A program made the position numbers and the translations under genes. 64,000 nucleotides of DNA from Nymphaea colorata (lineage: Eukaryota > Streptophyta > Magnoliopsida > Nymphaeales > Nymphaeaceae): assembly GCF_008831285.2 (NCBI RefSeq), contig NC_045139.1:15296354-15360353 (forward strand), in the 5' to 3' direction. The notes under the pieces were generated by a model. That model did not search any database and had not been told where the DNA came from. It was given only the letters and a program-made list of their open reading frames with translations. Position 1 is the first letter of the stretch; every line of letters begins with the position of its first letter. This document shows, one piece after another, positions 48,852-62,000 of the stretch.

Positions 48852-51027
48852 TCAAGAGTTCGGAACCTCAGTGCCGTTGCGGATCTTGATTTCAGCAGCC
48901 TGATCTCGGTGGTCGGAGCAGCCACTCTGTTTTTCACCACTTCTGCTTGTTGATCGTGGCGCAGTTCTAGGAGCAAGGTGCCCACTCCGAGCATAAAGAA
49001 TGTCAGGCTCGTACTCTTCGGATGCAAGGTAGGTGAGGACAGTGACGAGGTCAGCGGCTGGTGGACGCCTTCTTGGGTTTTCTTGAAGACACATGGCAGC
49101 AACATGAAATGCTTGGTACAATCTCTTAAATGGGTACTGACCCTTAAGCCCCGGATCGACCATTTTTCGATATTTCCTTGCATCTTTCAGGAGAGGGCTA
49201 GCCTGAGGCACCCGGATACAAACTCCAATCAAAGCTTTGAAACAAAATTTTCAGCACAGTCCATGCAAGTCCAAGGATATATGGTAAGAACAGTATTTAA
49301 GCAAAGATTTCTAGAAGAATTCAGGCCCAGGCAACCTATGGCAATTGGTGCATCGCACATTCGTGTGGGGAGACTAATTGCCACAACAGGAGTGGAAAAT
49401 GAGCAGCAGTCAACAATTGGAACTGGGCAATGGTCCTTTCAAATTTTGGATGATTCAGAAGCGGAAAGCGGGTAGGCAGCTCTATGAGAACAGCAGAGGA
49501 AGTGATGTGTTGGACCACTAAATTCCAGCGAATTGATATAAACTAATAACTTCAACTTAAAAATGACATCCGAGGCCAAATTGAAGCAAAATGACATGAG
49601 AATCAGGATTCCTCAAAGTTTTTGCTTCCGATTCTTAGGAATTGGCATTGCTACTTATTCCGCGAGAAGTTGCTACCTATTAAACAGCAAAAGCACAGCC
49701 TGGTAGAAAGCGAATTCATGGTTGAATAACGTACATGACTGAACATCACAAAAAAATTGAACTTGACAGAGGGAGACATATCAACAGAATTAATCCTAAT
49801 TTCATAATGACGCTGGAGGTGAAATAAAAGAAGTACATACCCATGCAGCAAGACGGTTTCCTGTAGCCCGGGAATGATCAAATGCTTTTTTTCCAGTAAT
49901 AAGTTCCAAAAGGACAACTCCAAAGCTGTATATGTCAGATTTTGGAGTAATACGACCGGTCATGAAATACTCTGGTGCACAATATGCACATGTTTGTGAG
50001 TCCCATACTCTTCCCCAGTCCATATTCCGCTCACCTTCATATGGGGCAAGTTTCGATAGTCCAAAATTAGCCAATTTAGGTTGATATCCGTCTCCAAGAA
50101 GAACATTTGAGCTTCTCAAGTTATGATATATTACGGGAGGATCAGCTCTGTCATGCAAATATTCTAAGCCTTTTGCCAGGCCAGCTGCAATCCTCATTCT
50201 GGTACTCCAGCACAACGGCGTTTTAGCAGAAATAGAACCTGAATGGACGAGCAACAAGTTACCCTTAGTTACTCATAAGATACGATGTAAAATTAAATAG
50301 GAAATGCAGGAAAGGCTTTTTCAAGTACAACAGAGAGACACACCATGCAGGTGGTCTGCCAAAGATCCTAATGGCATGTATTCAAAGACTAACAACTTCT
50401 TATCCCCATGATCACAGTATCCAATGAGATCAACAACGTTTTCGTGATGAAGCGCGCTCTGCATTGATATCTCGACCAAAAACTCTTTTCGTTGTTGCAG
50501 CCTATTGCGGTGAAGCAGCTTAATAGCTACAAGCTGAGCCAAGTAAAGTTCGGATTAGTTTATTAAAACATGGCCACAATCTTAAAACCATATAGATAAA
50601 ATTGTTTGAACCACAATTAAACTTATGAGTAAGCTTGTCACTTTCTGATGCTGTTTAGATACAGATAAAATCCTGTTCAAAATGTTCCCACTAAAAATTT
50701 TCAGAACCACATGGGACTAGCTAACACTCATATGGCTAATGGACCTGCCATCTACGCCAACCATGTCGGTACCAAGCTGAATAGTGCAGGACCATGTAAT
50801 TGGCTGGGCCATGGTTCATCGACTAGTGCTGCTACTAGTCATCAGTCCCCTACCATCACTCAAGCAGGATTTCGTGTCTTAGATGTATTTGTTTAGTCAT
50901 TTTTTTCTACTCCATTTCTTTCCTTAAGATTCATCCATTTAACGGTAGCGAAGATTATTATAAAAAGGACAAACCAAAAGAGAGATAGAGAAAACAGAAG
51001 TAGTAACAGTCTTTAAAGTGAGACGGG

Positions 51028-51123
<96 letters not shown>

Positions 51124-52583
51124 TTGTTACCTAACTAATTTAAGCAGTTAACTGCAAGTGGCATCAAACATATCACTGACAGTCGAATTGAATTTGAATG
51201 CTGACCCCGCCAATTCTCGTAACCCGTGCCACTTCTTCCAGGCAAAATTTAAATAGTTGTTGATGTATGAAGAGAAAGAAGAACCCAATGACGAAGTTAC
51301 TAATTCATTAACAATTTGGCCAGACTTATGGTTCTCATTCACCAAGCAGAAAGGAGAGATACGCAAACTGCAGGACAAGTTTCGTGGCGATAAAAACAAG
51401 CAAACCTGATTGGTATTCTCCAGGACGCCTTTGTATAGTCGATAGTGATCTCCCGTATTTAAAAGACAGTCGGCGCTGAAGTTGTTAGTTGCCGATGATA
51501 ATTCATGCAATGTGAACGCCCGAGCAGCAGTATGGCAATATCCATCCTTAGAAATCTTGCTCGCCGGTGATAAAGTTGCCTCTGGTCCCCCTAACAGGAA
51601 AGTAAAAATAAAAGGATAATAATAGAACTAGGATCCCCAGCAAAAGGAAGAAAAAAAAAAACAGAAAATTATAAATCTGCCAACAAAACTGGTTCTTTAC
51701 TTCTTTTCATTAAGCAAGATAAAATCAACACGAAAAATTACCGCCAGTCGTTTGAACTCGAGAGACTCTACGAGTTAAAAAAAAAAAACTGTCGTCTTTT
51801 ATTGCAACCTAACCCTCCTGGGGTCTGAGGAGACGAATTTCCGAAAACCAAAAGGTGGTCTTACGGTGGACGGGAATCTCAAAGGAGAGGAAATCGGAGA
51901 ACGGTCAAAAGAAACTGAACTCAGAGGAACCAAAAAGGAATAAAAAAAAACTATAGAAAAAACAAACGGAGCTAAATCCCGTCAAGAGATCAGCATTCAC
52001 GTCAGTCTATGAAGAGAGCTCAAGTGAGGAAGTGAAGGTGATCGATGCAAAATGCCAAACAGAGCACCCACTCCAGAAGCTATCACAGACACCTTTAATA
52101 GAACAAAGATTGAAACACAACAAAAACACGAAAACCACCCAAAGCTTGGGAAGCATCGAAATCAAACAAGAAACTCCAGCTAAACAAGAACACCGGATCA
52201 ATAGTGGGAAAAACTCCCACCACGACTAGCCACCCATAAAAAAAAAAATCTAACCATGTTTTCATCAATAAAAAACAAAGAGAAAAAAACCATGAGATGG
52301 AATCATAACAAAAGCAAGAAAGTTTCAAAGTTTCGGGTACTAAGAAATCAGTCGTGGAAATCCCGCCAGCAAAAAGAAAAAAAAAAAACAGCTCAATCTT
52401 TCACCGCCTACATGGAGATGTCTCCCGATCGCCGGCTTCCTCAGCAGGGGAAGTCCATTTGCGACTCTCGAGTTCATTGGAGTCGGGTCGGTGATCGGGT
52501 GACAGCGGGTGGACCTTGTTAGGTCTACCCGTCCATTGCTTCCCCTTCTTCTTCCATCCTCCGAAGCACAGACAGCAATCCAT
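48852..52583 (-). CDS. PBS1-like receptor-like cytoplasmic kinase, predicted pseudokinase
   Basis: Exons 52583-52412, 51590-51406, 50533-50344, 50238-49841 and 49202-48852 join in phase, giving 431 residues. Intron positions and phases equal those of the intact neighbour at 55654-59016. It belongs to RLCK subfamily VII, membrane-anchored partners of immune and developmental receptors. Conserved: VAIK lysine K124, alpha-C glutamate E140, N227 of the catalytic loop, [23 protein letters not shown]. Lost: the glycine loop reads [11 protein letters not shown] instead of [14 protein letters not shown] is YHNLR (N222 in place of the catalytic Asp); DFG is NFG (N240); the activation segment before CAPEY is unrelated to [12 protein letters not shown]. 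The N-terminus is MDCCLC rather than MGC, so N-myristoylation is not possible. Open frames and conserved splicing suggest a maintained pseudokinase rather than a dead gene. Confidence 0.85.
51032..51122. repeat. Compound TA/TG microsatellite in intron 2 of the PBL pseudokinase gene
   Basis: About 20 TA units followed directly by about 26 TG units. It is likely to be polymorphic in length. Confidence 0.9.
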
Positions 52584-55500
52584 CCAGAAGAATCTATAGT
52601 GTCATCAACGGAAGGCAAAAATCAGAGAAGAAGGGTAGAAAGATGAAGAGTTCAACGGAGAAGAGGAGGAGGAATCGGCAAGGCCCGCTCGCGTTTCAGT
52701 CTCCCGGAATGATTTCGAGAAGAGTTAGCAAGAGGAGCGTTGATCAAGCCAACCGGCCAACGGCGAAGAGTTCCCGCCTTTATCGCCGTTCTCTGTTTTT
52801 TCCCATCCCGATAAATTCTCAGCTTGATCCTACTTTTCAGCTATAATCTCGGAAACACGACTTCCATTTTTCGTTTTTCAACTCAAGTGCTCCATTTGCG
52901 GGAATCTTTTGGACGAGAGACTAAACCCTTCGAGATTTTCCATCGGCTCTCTCTTTGTAAGGCTTGATTTTTGGGGCTCATTTTTAATTTAAAAAAACTT
53001 AAAACTAAAATTCGATTTGTGAACTGGAGTTCCAAATCTAATTTGTTAATTGAATAATGCGACGATGGTGAGAATTTCTCGTCCCAACTTTAAGTTGTGA
53101 AATGAAATTTTTTGAAAAAATGCACATGTTCAAAGGAAGTTCCTTTTAAATTCTAACATAGAAATCTTTTGAGTCTGTGGAATCCTATCACTACCTCATT
53201 TATCAGTTAAGTTTTTATTAAATTATAAAAACATATGTTTAGGTGATACACAAACTCTTTTTTTTTTGTTTTTTTTGGAATAATTTGGACACCATATTTT
53301 AAAATCTTTTGATATAAACCGAAAGTTTTAACTCTCAAATACAAACATATCATCGAAGCTTTTTTTTTTTTATTTGAGTGCTGTTATTTTGTATTTCTCG
53401 GACTTAAGACTAAAAAGAGAAAAAAAAAACCATATAAAATGGGAAAAATATATTCTTGCCAAACAAATTGAATCATTGAGAGCTCTAGCGTGTTGGACGG
53501 TTACAAAACTGAATTTATATATAGAAAGGTGAGAAATATACGGACCTCAGTTATTTGATTAAAAGGAAAAGAGTATGACGCAGTCATTTTTTCAGGTTGT
53601 TCCAACGGCCGACATTTCAGCTGATTAGGTATGAACTTGAACTGTCTTCAAATATAGAAATATATTTTAAAAATCTGTAAACAAATTATTGACCAGTTAG
53701 TTATAATCAGATTTGGACACTCGAAAGATGTGGAATGTCAATGGTTCAGGTAGATATTATCTGATATCTGTTTTGGTTCTGAATCTGGTTATCTGTTTTG
53801 GTTCTGAATCTGGTTAAGGCGCATTTGAGTTTTAAAATTTTGTTATGGACATTCTACCAAATTATTTTGAATTCGAATTGGGTATAAAAAGATTTAAAAT
53901 GGTTCAAGTTTTCATCGCACTTGTATCTAAACTTGAGCACTAGCCGAGTCGAGCTTGAGCTGGGTCAGTCGAGCTTGAGCTGGGTCAGCTCAAGCTCGGC
54001 TTGATTCATGAAACCTTGAGCTCGAGCTCGATGGTATGGTAGTACTTCACGGCTGGTGCTGGCGGTTGATCGCCGGTCGTCGGTGTGGTAGTGCCGGTGC
54101 TGCCTAAAGGAACTATCAGATGGAGACGGAGAGAGTAAGGAGAAGGAAAACGCATTAAATGAGAAAATGAAATGGACGTTTCATGTTAAATAGTGTTCGC
54201 TGTTTGGTCTTTGTTCGAGCTTAAAAAGTTGAGTTCAACAAACGCGAGCTCGAACTCGGATCGACTAAAAAAGACGAGCCAAGACATGAGCTTAACCTTC
54301 TTTAGCAAAATGGTCGTCTGCTCGTCGAGCCAAGCTTTGACGAGCAACAAACTTGAGTTGCTGAGCTCGTTGTTCAACATTTCTTATACCTATTATAGAG
54401 TAATTGGTAAAATATCAGACCACTTAGGTAAAGGATAAAAACTTTGTCTCTTAAGTTAAATCTGTGTTAAGAAGTGTTCTAAACAAAATGTGAACCTCTT
54501 TATATTTATATAAATACTAACTTTATATAAATAATGTTTTAGCTCAAGTTATTTTTGTAAAAAGTTGACATTTGCTGCTATCAAAATTTTATATATTACA
54601 AGAGCTATTCATTTTTCAATTATTAAAAAATATTATTAAAATAAAAAATAATCAATTTAATATATGTTTATCACCAAATCACTATTAAGAACATCATATC
54701 TATAAGATTAGATAGCAAAAAAAAAAAAACTTTAATAATCAATTGTCGTTGCTCTGGCCTTTGTAGTCCGATCGAATTATTTGGTGCTACTCGCTAACAG
54801 TGGGATCAAGGATATTTCCAGCAAAAAAAATATATCGAAGAGTTAACGTCAGGTTTCTGAGTTTACCCGAATCTCGGGTCCCTTAAACAAGTTGTCTGAC
54901 CATTACCAACTTTCTTCCATTACATGTAAAAATCCGGATTTACTTAATTTTTATAATATTGTGCATCCGGCATTTACTAAATTTGTATAATATTGTGCAT
55001 CGAATCAGAACTGAAGAAAATGATTAGCCTTTAATAACCGAAAAAACAGAACTGAATTGCTAAAGCGATGAAAATATAAAAGGATTATAAAGTTAATCAC
55101 CTGATAACCCCACGCAACTCACGGCTTCATAGGGACTTGTTCTCCCAAGAAAGCGTATTAAGAGCAACGACATTATAGATCGAAAAGTAAGCAAAAAAGA
55201 GTATTACAGGAAGAGCCGAAATCAGCGCAATAGAAGTTTTAAACTGCAATGGTGAAGAACAAGAGAGAGCAATGAACAAGCGAAACTTCTGAATAGGAGT
55301 CTTGAACTGCAACAGTGAAGAGCAAGAGGGAACAATTAACAAACGAAGCCGCTGACTGATTCTGCATTATAACGTATGATCATCTCTAAGAGCAACAAAA
55401 CAGGAACTGGAGGATAGATACAAGGGGTTGAATAGACGCGGACATATACATTGACACAATGAATTTCCTGAAAATACATATGAGTAATTACATGTCAAGA

Positions 55501-55653
55501 TGACAGCAAATCGTGAGGCAAAATTTGATTGCAAATAATACAAAGGGAGAAATCGGTACACTTGTGAGAGAGATAATAATGATCCAGTGTTGCATACACG
55601 CTCCACCGTGCTATCTTAGCAAGAATTCTGAACCTCTAGGATCAGTCGTAGGA
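52584..55653. other. Intergenic between the two PBL genes
   Basis: AT-rich spacer. At 53940-54020 an imperfect short tandem GTCGAGCTTGAGCTGGGTCA repeat starts a GAGCTCG-rich patch (to about 54380) resembling the interior of the MITE at 31040, probably a decayed relative. No gene is seen. Confidence 0.5.
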
Positions 55654-58600
55654 TCACTCGTTCTTGCTTCTAGCAGACTGGTCTACTTCAGAAGGGTCAT
55701 TTTGATTCTTGTTGGTGTCTCTTCTAGAATGAGGTGGAGTTCCAGGAGCGAAACGGAAGCTATGAATAGGATGAGTATCAGGGTCATACTTTTGGGACGC
55801 AAGGTAGGTAAGAGCAGTGACCAAATCTGATACTTGAGGTCGCATTGTTGCCTGTTCTTGGACACACATTGCAGCAACAGCAAGTGCTTGATACAAGCCC
55901 CTCACTGGGAACAGACCCTCAAGCAAGGGATCTGCCATTTGTGTGAATTTCCTTCTGTCTTTGAACAATGGCCGAGCCTGAAAGCATCCATAGATTCAAT
56001 TACTGGATGGAAAGAAACATGGTTGTTATCCTGATTAATAGAAAGCCAAATGTGAATTCATTGGAAGCTCTGGGATAAAGCTTCCGCACAAAACCAACAC
56101 AAGTAATCCATGCAAGTTCGATGACTGCTAATATCTTTCTAGAAACCCATCTCAGATGATTGCATAAATTCAGATCCAGAGAAAAATCAGATAACAAAAG
56201 CATAGGCATAAAAGTGTAGGTTCACCATTGCAAAATGCATCACTAAATTGCCGATAAAGAACAATATAATCTGTTGTTGAAGTAGTATATGTGAAATCAA
56301 AAGATGACCTACCCATGCAACAAGGTTTTGCTCTCCCGCAGCTCGGGAATAATCAATTGCTCTTCTTCCTGTGATAAGTTCCAGAAGCACCACACCGAAG
56401 CTGTAAATGTCAGACTTCAGTGTAAGCTGCCCGGTCATTGCATACTCAGGTGCGCAATACCCATATGTGCCCATCACTCTTGTGGAAACATGGGTATTAT
56501 CTCCAATCGGACCAAGCTTTGCTAGCCCAAAGTCTGACAACTTTGGATGAAATCCTTCGCCAAGAAGAATGTTGGAGCATTTCAAGTCACGATATATTAC
56601 AGAAGGCTTAGCTTTGACATGCAAATATTCTAAACCCTTTGCTGCACCAGCTGCAATTTGCATTCTAGTATTCCAGTCCAATGGTTTTCCGTCAGACGTC
56701 AAATCTGTGTGGAAAAGTGATGAGTTCTCTTTAGAAAGCCATATGAAAAGAACTAGAATTGGATATAGATGTATTATGGAGAAAGAAAGTAAAAGGAAAG
56801 GACTTCTGAGAATTGGGGGGTGGGGTGGGGGAGGGGGTGTGTTTGAGGGGAATTTACCATGTAAGTGATCTTCCAATGATCCTAAGGGCATGTATTCATA
56901 AACCAACAGCCTCTGGTCTCCATCAGAGCAGTATCCAATGAGATTGACAAGGTTCTCGTGATGAAGAAGGCTTAGCATTAAGACCTCGACAAGAAATTCC
57001 CTATTGCCTTGCAGGCCATTACGGTCAAGCTGCTTGATAGCCACAACCTGTGATATGAACAGTTGGAAATTTCTCAGAAAATTCACTGTTTAATAGAATG
57101 ACATGCTGCTTAACATGTTTTCTCATATTCTCACCATAAAGATGCAGCCTGAAATAGGACCTAACTTGGAGGTAGAGCGTGTCTAGACTCTAGTACGTAG
57201 AAATAATGCTTGCCATAGGAAGGTCTCTAAGTAAACTAATTTAGTAAACCACGTTCACAATATGGAAACAACTGAACATGGTTAAGCAAGACGCAAAGGA
57301 ATATAGTCCTGCAAGACCAATGTCAGCCTGCACCAAATCTGAGTTTACATGGAACTGAGTGTGGAACTCCAGGGAGGGGATGACAGGGCTTCAAACAGCA
57401 ATAAATTCGACGGAATTTACAAATGCATGCTTCACAGAAACAGCTCTTTTTCTACTTTTTTTTTTTTCAAAAAGGAAAGAGAAAAGAACCTCTCTCAATC
57501 AAAGAAGCAGGTTTGCAAGCCATTCTAGAGTACCATGTTCTGTTTTCCTGATTTGGGGAGCTGTAAATGAATCACCATTTACTGACTACTGAGTCCTTCA
57601 AAAAATTCAAACAGAGACAAAGCTTCACTTCCAAGGGTACTATACTAAAACATCAAATTTATCTGCCACTGCAAGTCGTTGGCAAGTGAACTGCAAGCAG
57701 CATAATGAGTTTGAGATTGAGGAAGGAAGATATAAGCTATCAACCAATCCACGATATCAACCATTACATGGTCCACAACTTCAGACACGCAATTTCACAT
57801 ATATTGAAGACATTTTGAATGGAGAAAGGAACAAAAACAAAGACTAATTTACCAAATTATGATTAAGAGTTGGCAATACTCCCATTTTCACACGAAGCAG
57901 AAAAAAAAGGAAATGCATGTGGCAAAATGCTTTAAGCAATAAGTACGGGAGGAAAAAAACCAAACCTGATTGGTGCTCTCTAAACGACCCCTATATACTC
58001 GACCGAAACCTCCCTCACCCAAGAGACAATCCTCTCTGAAGTTGTTCGTTGCTGCTGCCAATTCACGAAAGCTGAATACCTGAGCGGAAATAGATCCATC
58101 CTTAACAACTTCCTTCTCTAGCGATGAATTTTTCTTCAAATTCTCTGAAGGAGAAAAAAGTTAAAAATGTAAGAAAAAAATAAAGCACAACTAATTGCGT
58201 TAATCTGCCAAAAAACTGTTTGTTCCATGAACCAAGATGAAATCAGCATGACCAAAACTTGCCTACATTTATCTATTTTCAGGGAGACCCGCTGATTAAC
58301 GAATTATCCTCTTCATATCACGTGCCAATTTACATGAAAAATCGTTTTCCAAGAACCGATTAGTGGTTCTATAGAGCATAACAATTTAAAATGGGGAAAC
58401 GGGACAACTACGAATTACCACTACCACCATCATAACTCCACTACATTTTCTACCGGCCAACGATACAGAGAAAATTAACGAAAGGGAAGTAAATTTTTTG
58501 AGGAATGAAAAAGATGAAGCGACTACTGAACATAAGCATAAGAAGATGTAGACGGCCGAAGCCGAATTCCTACCCTGGAGGCTAGACTATTATAACAAGG

Positions 58601-59016
58601 AAACAAGTGATTCCCACCAAAACCCGCGAACCATTCAAAAACGTCGAAAAAATCGCAACCAAATGACCGACCCCAATTTCTCGTTCAACAAAAACACCAA
58701 AAACCAAGCTCTTGGTAGCCTCCGACCACCACAAGCACCACACATAAAAATAATGATTCCATAGAGGAAGAAGCGAGAGAAATGAATGAAGCAGAGAAAA
58801 AAGAAAAGAACGAATCCACATTTGCGAATCAATGCTTATCGAAATCCCCCAAAAGAAGGAAACCTATTTATCGAAGATTCAAATGAGGAACCATGGAGAT
58901 GGTTCTCGCCTACCTGGAGACGGCTTCTGATCGTCGGATTTCTTCGCGAGCTGCTGCGGTTGCTTCTGCCGCTGCCCCTTCCTCTTCGATCCTCCCGAAC
59001 GAGCGAAACAACCCAT
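55654..59016 (-). CDS. PBL: PBS1-like receptor-like cytoplasmic kinase (RLCK VII), intact
   Basis: Serine/threonine kinase acting at the plasma membrane downstream of receptor kinases. Exons 59016-58914, 58144-57966, 57047-56858, 56704-56313 and 55977-55654 give 395 residues with all phases consistent. The N-terminus [13 protein letters not shown] carries Gly2 and Cys3 for myristoylation and palmitoylation. Kinase landmarks: glycine loop G77-x-G79-x-x-G82, VAIK K99, IYRDLK with D197, N202, DFG D215, activation segment [38 protein letters not shown]. The C-terminal tail is basic and Ser/Asn-rich, as in the family. The segment aligned with the PBS1 cleavage site GDKSHVS reads GDNTHVS. Leader CT repeats lie at about 59160-59210. 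It forms a head-to-tail tandem pair with the pseudokinase at 48852-52583. Confidence 0.94.
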
Positions 59017-62000
59017 CTACAAGAACCTCGATCAATACCGCAGAAAAGAATCCACGAATCGACAGAAGACCAAGAATTCAATAAGAGGATCGAAGCCGGA
59101 AGGCGTAATCGATCTTTGGCGACTTTCCGACGATTCCAGACAGGGAATATCCCTCCCTCCCCTCCCCTCTCTCTCTCTCTCTCCCCCTCTCTCTGTCTCT
59201 GCGCGTGCCTTCAGAGACTCGGAAGACCGAAAGAGCCAACGAGAGAGCGAGCGAGAGACAATCCCTCGCTTTCGTCAAAGCCAAGCCCTCCGTTTCCCAT
59301 TTATTGTTTTTGGGGTTCACCTTTTTTTTTGGGGGGCTCCTTTTCTTTTTCAAATTCAAATAACTTTCCACTTCTATCCGGGTCGGACCCAATACATTAT
59401 GCAGATACAGATATATCCAAAACCATGGATTCACTTTAATATTTTATCAAAAATAAACTTTTTTTAAAAATAAATTTTGCTCTATTTCAAAAATACATAT
59501 AGAACAATGAGACGTGAATGCCATCTGGGTATTTTTGAAATTTGTATTTTATTAGCACCCAGATAATACGAAATTGGCCAACATAAACCTTGATATTTAT
59601 ATTGTTTTTGTTTAAATTAATTATTTGTATTTTCACGTATTTTAAAGAACACGGCTACTGGCTGGAAGAACTACCTTCACCAGAAAGCAGAAGCATTATT
59701 CTGGACGTTTCTTGCCAAACCATTGAACTTCTTTCTAAAATATCTTTAACATTAATTCTGCCAATAAAATTGTTAGTTTAGGTAGGAACTTGTCTTTTTT
59801 TCTCATAAAAAATAATAAAAAAGAAAACCCAAATTTCTATTTTTTTTCATTTTTCAAATTATCTTTTGTCATCAAACACTTTCTTTTATTTGTTACTTTG
59901 ATCACACACCCGTCGTGTCTTATTGCAAATTTTTATTTTATTTATTTTTATAACATCAAGTTAATTTTTAAGAATATCCCAATATTTCGGTGAAAGAAAA
60001 AAAAAATTTGAATATTTGCAAGATTTATAAATGGATTAAAAGAACAGTCTTTACCAAACAATATTGGATTAGGTATTTACATGTGAGCGGATACTTTTCA
60101 CATATAAAATAAGCCATATTAAATTGGGGTTTGATACAAGAAATCAGACAACAGATCAACCGCCCAACTCTAGTCGGATTTTATAACACCAACTCCAACT
60201 ACGTCAGTTCAGGGGGATTTTCATATTCAAACTTCCCACAAAACAGTTTCGAATCGGATCGATAAAACCAAATCTGATCTGGTGGCAGGATTCAAGAGTT
60301 CATTTTTAAATATTTTTTAAACATTTTAAATTTTTATCATTTTTATATTTACGATATATTTTAGCCGATAAATAAGTTGGAAGGCCTTAGCCCAGGGTCC
60401 GGCCGGAGCTAACCTAACTTAAATAAATAAGATGGAACGTTGTTTCCCGAGTGCGGCCGGCTCGCCCGTAGATTGGGCCGGACGACGCGTTTTATCCAAT
60501 AAATATTCTAAAACAGCGTCCGGACCATTTTTTTTTTACTTATACACAATGGGTAGGGTATACCCAATTACTTTAAAATTAAATTGGAGATAATTAATTT
60601 TAATAAATGTTAGAAGCATTACTTATACAAAAATGGCCCTAGCGGACGACCGGATCTGAGTTCCGGCCGGCTGACGGAGAATCTGAAAATAAGTGGTCCT
60701 TCGGCGTCAATATAAAAAAGGAAAAGGGGGAACAAAATAATTTTGGCAGAACAAATTGCAGTTATAAGACTTTGTCAATAACCAAAGGCAGGGTGAGAAG
60801 GGAACAGGAAGGCGGAAGATATTTTGGGTGGTGAGATTTAGTTAGGGGCCCTTATCAGATGGATATGGGTCGGATCGTGCAAGATCTAATCCAAATGAGA
60901 TAGGCTTGTGGGATACGGCAAGAGTCCATAGGGGCGCTTCTAGCAAGTAAACTAAAAGATATTATTTCTTCACCTTATTCGATCAAATTATATATATATA
61001 TATATATAAGAGGCATTTCTAGACAGCTACATTGAATGATCTTGACCGTTCCATCTAATTTAATGGGATTGACAGGCACCCTTTTTATTTTGGGTCATTT
61101 GGCAATGGAAAAATCAATCATTGTGTATGAAATTTTTTTATAAGTTGGAGACTATAGTAATGCTCCAACTTTCCTGACATATGCAACTTTGGCTCGATAG
61201 TTGCAAAGGAGATTGTGACAAGGCCATTAAAGAGGGTATTCTAATGGCTTGGGCTGGTTCCTTGATACTTGAGCCGGCCCATTAAAAAAATTGATCGAGT
61301 TCAGTTGGCCCTAGTTGGATTTCTGGCCCATTAAAACATGAAATATTATGGGTTTCAAACATGAATTGATATCAAACTAGGTACCCAACAGGTATAAAGT
61401 TGACGGTTGGCTTGGACGCAATAAGCAAGCGGGGCTTGAGCTACTGGCAAGGGCTTCAGGCCAACCCGAGCCCAACCTTGTCGAGTCTTGGGCCAGCCCA
61501 GCCCTACCCTATGCCTAGCCTTGGTCAAGAATATAGATGGCTGAGCTTCTAGTTTGAAATCTCAGGTTTGAGAACATTCTATTAACGGGCTTACTTGTAA
61601 GCTTGACAAGTACCCGGTACCTGTTCAGATCGGACCCGGGCCGTGGCCCAAAAAAAACCAGTCCGGGTTGACTCGATTGGTCCCAATTCGGTCTGATTAA
61701 CTTTTTTTAATATTTCTATTTAATAATAATATACATGTTATTATTAAAAATATATTTGATATTTCAAAATTTTTATTTATGTTTTCAATAAATATTTTTT
61801 TATTGTAACCAGGTTAGGCCCGAGCTCAGCTTTGGAGCATCAAGCCGGACCCGGGCTCGGGTTTGGGGCATCAGGCCAAACAAGAGTACATGACATTTAG
61901 TGTTACCGGATACAATAGATTGTTTGTTGGAGATTACATTTGATTATATAACATTTGAATAAAGTATATATGTCTCTGGAAACAAAAGTTCACTACTTTA

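Noticed and set aside
48852-52583. Pseudokinase features explained by wrong exon choice
   Set aside because: All five exons align one-to-one with the intact neighbour in order, phase and nearly in length. The changed residues lie in the middle of exons, away from splice borders.
58786-59439. 217-codon plus-strand frame
   Set aside because: Antisense to the first exon and CT-rich leader of the intact PBL gene. The translation is S/P/R low complexity, and the minus strand encodes the MGCFARS start with a proper donor.
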